Below are positions 55,051 to 64,000 of a stretch of 64,000 nt of DNA, piece after piece. The stretch spans positions 158,323,774 through 158,387,773 of the forward strand of contig CM077115.1 in the NCBI GenBank assembly GCA_039619475.1. Direction: 5' to 3'. A model generated the notes under the pieces. The model was not told where the DNA came from. It did no database searches and saw nothing but the letters and a program-made list of their open reading frames with translations. Origin of the DNA: Icerya purchasi. Taxonomy: Eukaryota > Arthropoda > Insecta > Hemiptera > Monophlebidae. Position 1 is the stretch's first letter. Each line of letters opens with the position of its first letter. A program made the position numbers and the translations under genes.

Positions 55051-55857
55051 TACCGTCTATTTCACAATCTAACCAAATGAGGGAGCAATTGTTTACTGTT
55101 ATCTGACATGAGCAGAGTTGGCATACTCCTCAAAAAAAAAAAAAGTATTTCATTAAGAATAGCGTCTGCAGATTATGAGTTTACCAAACTTTCTATTGCT
55201 CATTAAGTAATAATAAACACATCGTTTTTAGGAAAATATATAAATATAAATTTAATTAAACCTGACATGTTCCAGCGTCATAGTGTCACAGTCATTTTCA
55301 GGATTTGTCGGATACCTAATAACATTCTTATTGCTACTTTTTCAAAAATAAAGAATCCCGTTGAATCTTTTTTGGAAAAAAAAATTCTCTGGCAGACGAA
55401 AATGTGTATTATATGAATAGGATTTTTCAGTATCTATATTTTTACTTAATGATGCGAAAGATTTTGTTGTTAAGGTACCTGGGGTTATATAGCGCATTAT
55501 ACACAGTTATTAATTTATTTAATAAAACTAACTTAGAGTTACTAAATTAACATGAAATTAAGCAGAATAAAATAAAAGTTTCATATCGCTAAAACTTATT
55601 CTTACGAGAAAAATGAACTTGATGCGACAACATAGTAATCCTGAATTTCGGTTCCATGTTTTTAGCAGTAATCCGAGGTCGCCATGTTAAATTACTCGCA
55701 ATCGATTTCGCTTCTTTGTTAATAGGGTTTTAATTGCACTAAATCCGTGTTCTACTACGTATTTGAAGAAATGTTATGAATAACTTTTGCACTATAGTCC
55801 ATAAATCAGGACAGAGTTGCGGTGTTTCCGTTTTTATGCTGTTGGTAACTGTCTTGA
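55051..55857. other. Intergenic, nothing recognised
   Basis: AT-rich sequence, no motif found. It ends at the outer edge of the left arm of the foldback structure. Confidence 0.4.
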
Positions 55858-58140
55858 AGTATAAAGGGTCTAGCCGGTAGGGGGGTGGGTGTCTTTGAAC
55901 CAAACTTTGTAATAAAAACAATATTCATTTAGGGCATGAAAAAAGTAGTTGATGCTGAAAGTTTCAGACCCCTAGTCCCACAGGGGGCTGCTGTGGTCAC
56001 CATTTTGTGATTTTTGTTTTTACGATATCTCAGTCATTTTTCAATCGATTTTAAAAATTCTCATTGAAGGTTAGAGATAATGGAAAGTTCTATAACGGTA
56101 AATTTTTTCAGATTTTTTGAAACGTTCAAAGTTTTTAAAATGTCATAAAAAAAAAATTTAAAAATTCAGTAACAACGAACGAAATATATAAGATGTATTG
56201 TAGTGTTTACTGAAATTTTTTCAGGTTTTTAAAAGTGGTGGAAGAGGTTCAAAAAAAATAAAACCATGTATTTTTGGCTGAAAAACCACTTGAAATTCAA
56301 CGAACAACAACGAAATAGATATATGTTACGTATATTATAATAAATAGTTTTTCTGAATTTTTTCGGGGATTTTTAGAACAATGAAACAAGTCTCAAAAAG
56401 AATGAAAACATGTATTTTTGGCTGAAAAACCTCTGAAACTTCAACTGGAAGCAAACTCTATAAAGTGTAAGTTATATAATTTGTGTCATTGTGCTGCCTA
56501 ATTTGCTATTACGGGAATTATAAATTCGTGCAGAATCTCTATATTTTTTTATTTCTTAAAAGCATTATTATTTTTATCAGTTATAATACATTAGTTTAAA
56601 TACACATTTGTGTCATATTTAGAACAAAGAAAACCCGTAAGTTTTTTCAACACTCTTTAAAAATGAAAAATAAAATAGAAAAAAAAAAAATCGGAAGCCA
56701 CCGTTTAGTTATGGTTTAATGATTTGTAATAACTAAGTTAGCTCAGAGCTAATCCTGTACAATAAGAATTACAGAAGAAACTCTGGTCGATTTTACACGT
56801 AAGATTTCAACTACAGATTTTAAAAATACGGCGTATTATTTCATGTGCGCATATGCCAGAGTTCATACAGTGGCTCGCGAGGGAGGCGACTCTCTTCAAC
56901 TCACTTGAAGCCTCCGTATGAGCTCTGACACATGCGCATTTAAAATAGCATGACTCTTTATTTCGTGCATCAACATATTTTTGAATGTATGTAGTTCTTT
57001 GCGCATAATTAAAATCTGTAGTTGAAATCTTACGTGTAAAATCGACCAGAGTTTCTCCTGTAATTCTTATTGCACAGGATTAGCTCTGAGCTAACTTAGT
57101 TATTACAAATCATTAAACCATAACTAAACGGTGGCTTCCGATTTTTTTTTTTCTATTTTATTTTTCATTTTTAAAGAGTGTTGAAAAAACTTACGGGTTT
57201 TCTTTGTTCTAAATATGACACAAATGTGTATTTAAACTAATGTATTATAACTGATAAAAATAATAATGCTTTTAAGAAATAAAAAAATATATATAATTCC
57301 CGTAATAGCAAATTAGGCAGCACAATGACACAAATTATATAACTTACACTTTATAGAGTTTGCTTCCAGTTGAAGTTTCAGAGGTTTTTCAGCCAAAAAT
57401 GCATGTTTCCATTTTTTTGGACTTGTTTCATCTGTTCTCAAAATCTGAACAAATTCAGAATAATATTTTATTATAATATACGTAACATATATCTATTTCT
57501 TTGTTGTTAGTTGAATTTCAAGAGGTTTTTCAAACAATAACGTATGATTTTATTTAATTTTTGACTTGTTCCACTTGTTCCTTCCATTCCAAAAATCTGA
57601 CAAAATTCAGAAAAACTTGTTATCTTCAAATATGTAACATATGTCTATTGTGTTGTTATTAGTTGAATTTCAAGAGGTTTTTCATCCAACAATGCGTGTT
57701 TTTATTTTTTTTTGAACCTCTTCCACCACTTTTAAAAATTTGAAAAAATTTCAGTAGATAGTTTACACTAAAATACATGTTGTATATTTTCTTCGTCGTT
57801 ACTGAATTTTTAAAATATTTTTTATGACATTTTAAATATTTTGAACATTTCTAAAAATTTGAATTTAGCGTCTAAAAATCTGAAAAAATTTACCATTATA
57901 GAATTTTCCGTTATCTTTAACCTTCAATGAGAATTTTTAAATTCGATTGAAAAATAACTGAGATATCGTAAAAATTCCGAAAATCATAAAGTGGTGACTA
58001 CAGCCGTTCCCTGTGGGACTAGGGCTCTGCAGCTTTCAGCATCAACTACTTTTTTCATGCCCTAAATGTATATATTTTTTTTATAAAGTTTGGTTCAAAT
58101 GCATCTTTACCCTCCCTTAACCGGCTGGACCCTTTCAGTT
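55858..58140. mobile_element. Foldback-like element, 2.3 kb, arms about 1 kb with tandem repeats
   Basis: The left arm (about 55858-56826) is the inverted copy of the right arm (about 57008-58140), with a loop of about 180 bp. The outer edges pair as AAGGGTCTAGCCGGT with the complement of ACCGGCTGGACCCTT. Inner parts (56455-56826 against 57008-57375) are nearly identical apart from a 19-bp indel; outer parts are clearly more diverged. Each arm contains about three tandem units of 110-130 bp built around GAAATTCAACGAACAACAAC, TTTTTCTGAATTTTTTCGGG and CATGTATTTTTGGCTGAAAA. The loop holds a smaller imperfect hairpin (GTGCGCATATGCCAGAGTTC and its partner). No transposase frame is present. Long inverted arms made of tandem repeats are the hallmark of foldback-type DNA elements. 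Confidence 0.75.
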
Positions 58141-59473
58141 CTTCATTTGTCATAATTTTAATAATTCTTTGTGCAACTGTAGAAACTCTTTAAATATAAG
58201 TACGACACCGTCCAATCAGATGCAGGTATTCGCGTGACCACACCTTCCATCCTGATAATCAGGAATCAGTATCAGTTTCTTGTTACAACTGGTCCTGTTC
58301 TCTACCAAGTATATTCTTTTGCTTGCTGTATAAATAAACATTTTGAGTTTTAAGAATCAAAAAAACACCTACTGCAACAACCACTAAAACTTCTCGGTAT
58401 TCCAAAAGCATTCTCTGCAGACACTTTTGTATGATCGCTTTTCGTCAGTAATAGAACTCGACCGCTATAGAGGTTGGCAAGAAGCTGTAACTAACCAATT
58501 TCAATCATTTTTTGACCCATACTAAGTTTTTCCGTATGTTTGTATGTTTTCATTTGCTTTTGACAATGTATTTACTATTGTCTAACTATTGTCTAACCAA
58601 TGTGATAATTTTCTAACCTGTACATAGTTGTTTGATACGTGTGTATGTCTGCATATACTTTTGATAATGCATTTGATATTGCTTAGCCAACTTTAATACT
58701 TTTTTAATTACACTAAAACCTTTCTTTATGTGTATATGCTTTTGAGAATATGTATTGCTACATTTGCAACCAACTAATTTTAATAACATACCAACCCTAT
58801 ATTTATATGCTTTTCATGTTTGTTTAAATTGATATATTTCTGAGAAAGGCTTTGATGAGATGATTAATCCAAATTAGATTACATACTAAGCTTTGTTATC
58901 ATCGATTGAGCAAACAAATTATTTAATGTACATTAAACATATGTTTGAAGCAACTGTTGTGTTTATGTGATTTAAAAGAATAATTGTAGAACCAATGTAT
59001 ATTAGGGGCTGTTTTTGGAGGATATTTCAAATACATCTAACTGAAATAACCACAGTATTACACTTTTGTACGGAGTTATGTTACAAAATTTTGGTGCGTA
59101 TTCTACATACATCGAATGGAATAATCACAGTACTAACCTATATTTGAGCTTTTCCTATTGTTCCCATCAATAACTTTATAGTGAGACGCTCTATATAAAA
59201 GTAACCAGAGTGGATGATGAATCATATATTTCTAAGTTTATATTTGATTTGTATCTAATCATAACTTATTAGCTTCAAAACATCAAATACGGTACAATTA
59301 TTTCAGTTTCTGCAAAAAGGATGTGTTTGATGTACATTTTTTACCAGAGCTGCTTTTTTTTGGCATGTATCAATTCTAATCATTTAATTATGCACGTTCT
59401 TATGAATTTTTTAGTGTATGAAAAACTGAAACCTAGCAAACTGCTAACACATATATAGTTCATATGCTTGATT
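58141..59473. other. Intergenic, nothing recognised
   Basis: AT-rich sequence with no coding or repeat signature that I could identify, up to the edge of the BEL/Pao inverted duplication. Confidence 0.4.
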
Positions 59474-61286
59474 TTGTGGCCGGGAAATTTATATTTCCGT
59501 ACGACCGCATCGGTTACGAGTGTCGCTTGTGAACAACAACTGTCCAATAATACTCCGAGCCAATCCGCTGATTTCGTTACATTCGAACTTAACTACTGCA
59601 GACGGGAACAATACGGTTTTTACTCGCGATTCGGTCTTCAAACATGACAAACTGGACGCGATAGTGCTCAGCACCTGAACCTTGTAGTTTTCCAGCGACC
59701 TGGCTGTGGAGCTTACGGATTTAATCAGGTAATACGGTCTTAAATATTCAAAATGCAACTTTGCTGTAAAATTTTACACAGGTTTGTTTTACGCTACTGA
59801 ATGATTTTTCCGAAAACATGGATTGCAACGATGGTTTTTTGTTACTAGTTCATATCTTTCGTCAGAATAATTCTTTCTAAAATTTCCGAAATCGATTGAC
59901 AAGTGTTGGTTGTCACAGGAAATACAATTGGGCTTACTCACTACATGAAAGGAGCGTTTTACGACGTTCGCTTCCAGCTGCGAATCGTATCGAAATCGGC
60001 GGGATTCTATATTACTAGCTCTTCTCTCTAGAAAATATATCGAAGCTAGGGAATTTCTTGTTGTCGAAAGTCAAAAGGTCAGTACTTTCCTAGGTTTTTT
60101 CGTCTAACGTAGAAGCGAATGAAATAGGAAACAATCGTACTCCAGTTGACTGCAGTTTCACCGCAAATTCTTAGACCTCTTAACGCTAAATCAACCTTAT
60201 CTAACAGCCCGCGTAACTCTGCCTCTGTACTTACTTTCCGTATATTATTGTCGTATCTTTCGGTAATACGAGTCCACGCTTCGACATACGCTTCATCTAT
60301 CCGACAATTCAGTATCTCGTATTAATGCAACGGCTTCGCCAACCAACGCGTCTTCAAGATAATGTAATTTTTGTGTTTGAGGAATTGCCGGTCCGTTGTG
60401 CACCAACTTTTCGAATACAGCTTTTAAAGTCTCTCAATTTTCGAAAATCGCCATCAAATTTCGGGATTACAATTTTTTGCAATTTTACGAACGAATTGCT
60501 TTTATATTCGAAAGAGTCGTGAAGTGGCGGGTTAACGCATTTCGGATCGATTTTAGGCAACCACGCTATTTTTACTTTCGCAAACCAGTTCTCTTACCGT
60601 ATCTTTCCTGTCGAGCAATTTTTCTTCTTCTCGGTCGTAGTTTTTATCATGGATCTTCATCCAACTGCGTCAACTGACTTTCCACTGTCGCACAAATTTT
60701 TTTTCCATTTAAACCAGTTCGACCAGGTAAACCTGTAAACTTGATACGAACTTCGTCATCGACGTTTCTCGAATATAAATTACAAATCGTTTCAACTAAC
60801 CGGTTAATGTCTCGTTTAACGAAACGGGACTTGAGCTTTAAATCGGCTTCAATAGACATTTTAATTATTTCAGAAGAATAAAATATCGAATAAAACGGAA
60901 AATAGAATAATAACTGCGAAAATGCCGGATTTACCGTATAGAATGCGGCGCCCGGAGGACCAAAAATGTTTACTTTAAACTGTTTTGAAATTATTCTGCT
61001 AACGAAACCTACACATTTACTAGACATCGCTCTGCGAATAACGAAAAAAGTTTGAAGAAAAAATAATGAATAAAACTATATTTTTGCGCGTACATCACTA
61101 GCGATGAAGAAGCCCTGGAAAGGGCTTTTTCCAGGAGAAATATGGCTAATCACAAAAATAAAATTAAAAAAGAACCGGGAAGTTAGGAAAAACGGCGAAT
61201 CAGGAAACAACTCAAAGATACACATCTGAAGAGGAATTTGAATAATTAATTAAAACCGGAAAAATAATTAACGAAAATAAACAATT
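59474..61286 (-). mobile_element. BEL/Pao fragment B: part LTR, PBS, gag, protease start
   Basis: Reading leftwards: a partial LTR (60967-61286) containing the hairpin AGCCCTGGAAAGGGCT at 61111-61126, PBS TGGTCCTCCGGGC from 60962, gag start ATG at 60859 (MSIEADLKLKSRFVKRDINR), TVESQLTQLDE, core (KIVIPKFDGDFRKLRDFKS), knuckle-region remnants near 59.9 kb, and the protease-like LLDSCCSQATL near 59.55 kb. Several frameshifts and a broken first knuckle make it inactive. The LTR differs in sequence from that of the 34-40 kb element but keeps the hairpin and PBS, so this is a related, separate family. It ends at about 59474 where homology with fragment C also ends. Confidence 0.8.
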
Positions 61287-63050
61287 TACGACAATAATAT
61301 ACGGAAAATAAGTTCAGAGGCAGAGTTACGCGGGCTGTTAGATAAGGTTGATTTAGCGTTAAGAGGTCTAAGAATTTGCGGTGAAACTGCAGTCAACTGG
61401 AGTACGATTGTTTCCTATTTCATTCGCTTCTAAGTTAGACGAAAAAACCTAGGAAAGTATTGACCTTTTGACTTTCGACAACAAGAAATTCCCTAGCTTC
61501 GATATATTTTCTAAAGAGAGGAGCTAGTAATATATAATCCCGCCGATTTCGATACGATTCGCAGCTGGAAGCGAACGTCGTAAAACGCTCCTTTCATGTA
61601 GTGAGTAAGACCAATTGTATTTCCTGTGACAACCAACACTTGTCTATCGATTTCGAAAATTTTAGAAAGAATTATTCTGACGAAAGATATGAACTAGTAA
61701 CAAAAAACCATCGTTGCAATCCATGTTTTCGGAAAAATCATTCAGTAGCGTAAAGCAAACCCGTTTAAAATTTTACAGCAAAGTTGCATTTTGAATATTT
61801 AAGACCGTATTACCTGATTAAATCCGTAAGCTCCACAGCCAGGTCGCCGGAAAACTACGAGGTTCAGATGCTGAGCACTATCGCGTCCAGTTTGTCATGT
61901 TTGAAGACCGAATCGCGAATAAAAACCGTATTTTTCCCGTCTGCAGTAGTTAAGTTCGAATGTAACGAAATCAGCGGATTGGCCTGGAGTATTATTTGAC
62001 AGTTGTTGTTCACAAGCGACACTCGTAACCGATGCGGTCGTACGGAAATATAAATTATCCGCCACAAAATCGTAAAGCGTATTTTCAATAATAGGTGTCG
62101 GCGATTACGCAATATCGCCACAGCATTCCCACTCTTTAGGATTGCGATCTCGCTTGTCCGATTTTAGTTTAAACGTCACCGTGACTTTAGTGCTTGCATT
62201 CGCGTTGTCTTGTCGAGTAGATTGCCTATCGTTTAAAGATAGGATTTGTATACCTACCACTAGCCGATACTACCTATCATAATAACGTGATTAAAATCCC
62301 CGCAATCGATTTACTAGTCGGCGCCGAGTACTACGAGGGATGCGTCAAAAATCGAACAGTAAATATTGACGACATAACTCTTCCCGACACATGGATTGGT
62401 TGGACTCTGTGTGAACGAGCGTCATCAGTTTTTTTGAACTCTCAAGCCAACTCGAGATCAGCCTGGTCCACCGTGAAAAGTTGTTGTCTTTTGACCGTCA
62501 ACATTGATTGAATCAGAATTTTAAAAAATTTTGGAAGAAAGAAGGTGCGAATCCGCCGACTTCAACTCTCTCGAAGAGAATAAGGGTGTGAAGCACTTCG
62601 AAGCCACACATTCGAGACTGCCGACTGGATAGTTTATGATATGATTGCTCTTTAAAATAACCGCTGACTAATTAGTGAACTAGCGTAATCACGCTCTCAA
62701 CAACTTATTACGATTGGGATTATGGTTGAATAATGAAGTTATTCCGGCATAGGAAAGCGCAACAATCTGTTAATTTTCTGAAATATCGAAGAGGACTTCA
62801 AAGTGGCAAGAACCGCTTGATGTCGGATAGCTCAGAAGGAGTCTTTTTCCGAGGAGTAGGCTGTCTGCAGCAGGGAGCAAATTTGAGTAAACAAAGTCCA
62901 TTAGCAAGATTGTTTCCATTCCTTGATACGGATGGCCTAATGCGAAGTTCCAGTTGGTTTGGTAACGCGTCTGTTTCTTATGACAGGAAATATCCGCCAT
63001 GTTGCACACAAAATCTCATCTTGTGAAAATATTGTATGCAGTTTTGCATT
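61287..63050 (+). mobile_element. BEL/Pao fragment C: gag middle to protease, pol start, integrase remnant
   Basis: From 61287 the plus strand repeats fragment B in inverse (to about 62072), then continues past it: protease C-terminal part (KIPAIDLLVGAEYYEGCVKN, WIGWTLCERAS at 62287-62420), the pol start (LKKF-like, GANPP, THSRLPTG) to about 62640. After a deletion comes the integrase N-terminal region in 62733-63026 (LARLFPFLDTDGLMRSSSWF, GNASVSYDRKYPP; family wording is FLD..GL.RVGGR..NA..SYD.KHP). RT and RNase H are missing. In this lineage, unlike the 34-40 kb element, integrase sequence is retained downstream. Confidence 0.75.
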
Positions 63051-63191
63051 CTTTTTTGGTTCAGTTATTATTTCCGACATAGCGTAATCACTGGTCGCTT
63101 CCATTTGTCAATAATAGTCGATAGCGGAGGTACGCTTCTTTGTTTTCGTTATTATCTGTGATAACAGATAATGCTGCCTATCATTTAAAAT
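63051..63191. other. Junction between BEL/Pao fragment C and LINE
   Basis: Short unassigned spacer. CGACATAGCGTAATCACTGG resembles nothing else here except a similar GCGTAATCACGC at 62684. Confidence 0.35.
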
Positions 63192-64000
63192 ATGCCCGTT
63201 CGTTATAACGTTAAACATCGTCTGTCGCCTCGAAGTTTCGTCCGTTTTAATAATTGCGTATTTTCGTTAATTATCTTCCCTGATTTTAATTATTTATTCC
63301 TATTCCTCTTTAAATTTGTTTCTTTGAGTTGTTTCCTGATTCGTCCGTTTCTACGTTTTTCCCAACTTTCCGGTTCCTTTTTAATTTAATTTTGTCCCGA
63401 GGTATCACTTCCCTTTCCTGGAACTCTTTTATCATCATTCCTATTCCTAAGAAAAATTCCTTCCGATGTTCTATCTTTTTAACATCATACTTCAAGAAAC
63501 GTTTTGGAGGTATGCGGAACAAGCGCCTTATTTGGTGGCTGGGACATAATTACTTACTTCCTTTTAATATGTTCGGCTTTTGGACTGGTCCCGCCGATTG
63601 TATTAGTTTCTTGCTTCCCATATTTATACATCTTTCATTCATGAACATTATACAAGAGCTTCTTCTATGGATGTTTCTTCAGCCTCGACAATGTTCATTT
63701 ACTAACTCTGAGAGATACAATGGCAGCAATTAACTTTCCGGTCAAATTCACCTTCCTAACAATTAATCTTATGATGAACCGTACTATTCACATTTCCTCT
63801 CCGTTGTTTCAAGCTATAAGAAGTGTTTTCCGTGGTACTCCCCAGGGTTCTACTCCCAGTCCTACTTTTTTTAACATTTACACTATTGCTGTGGTATATC
63901 TTCCTTTAAACTCCCTTTCCTTATTTTTGCTGATGATATTTTTCCTTTTTTTCTTCTTCTTACGATTTTGCAGCTGTCAACGAAGAGCTTAATTTTTCTC
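63192..64000 (+). pseudogene. I-like LINE RT fragment running off the window
   Basis: RT fingers: SLSWNSFIIIPIPKKNS and NKRLIWWLGHNYLLPFNMFG with FWTGPADCISFLLP in 63329-63733. Then QPRQCSFTN for a lost motif A (another frame keeps LDNVHLLTL), FRGTPQGSTPSPTFFNIYTI for motif B in 63720-63992, and LFLLMIFFLF, a shifted remnant of the FADD region (frame reading FADDIFLF), at the very end. Same family as 4.3, 45.3 and 35.2 kb. Stops and frameshifts are present. The element is cut by the end of the window. Confidence 0.8.

Overview
The window looks like AT-rich nuclear DNA from an arthropod, most likely an insect. The evidence is the mix of repeat families: BEL/Pao LTR retrotransposons, RNase H-bearing non-LTR retrotransposons (LINEs) of I-like type, R1-like and Jockey/CR1-like LINEs, a Helitron 5' part, and tRNA-derived short repeats, all in a background rich in T runs and (TA)n arrays. 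I found no host protein gene I could defend, no rRNA and no CRISPR. The stretch reads as a repeat graveyard of the kind found in heterochromatin or gene-poor DNA. Most element ORFs carry stops and frameshifts. Boundaries of decayed elements are approximate, to some tens of bases.

Layout. 0-10 kb: a near-perfect 390-bp palindrome, a dispersed hairpin-ended repeat, and fragments of LINE reverse transcriptase. 10-14 kb: one fairly long plus-strand LINE (ORF1 zinc knuckles, endonuclease, part of the RT, RNase H, C-terminal Cys/His region). 16-18.7 kb: a second plus-strand LINE reduced to ORF1, endonuclease start and tail. 20-25 kb: two minus-strand RNase H/tail fragments. 29.4-33.8 kb: an R1-like LINE (minus), a Jockey-like LINE (plus) and another LINE tail (minus).

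34.4-40.6 kb holds the best-preserved element: a BEL/Pao retrotransposon on the minus strand with 451-bp LTRs about 99% identical, a 5-bp target duplication (ACATC), a primer-binding-site-like sequence and a polypurine tract. Its RT, RNase H and integrase are absent. After the first residues of pol the reading frame runs on into a Ser/Thr/Pro-rich segment of unknown origin. That segment is interrupted by a younger LINE on the opposite strand, which carries an unbroken 457-codon ORF.

40.8-50.6 kb: more LINE pieces, a tRNA-like SINE head, the 5' part of a Helitron with the start of its ORF, and micro- and minisatellites. 53-58 kb: the second copy of the hairpin-ended repeat, an internally duplicated repeat, and a 2.3-kb foldback structure whose arms contain tandem repeats. 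59.5-63 kb: two BEL/Pao fragments in inverted orientation sharing about 785 bp of near-identical sequence around a truncated LTR. The window ends inside another plus-strand LINE RT.

The points most worth following are the BEL/Pao element with the in-frame foreign segment, the three independent palindromic structures, and a shared 3'-terminal motif on at least nine LINE tails that may mark one RT-recognised family.
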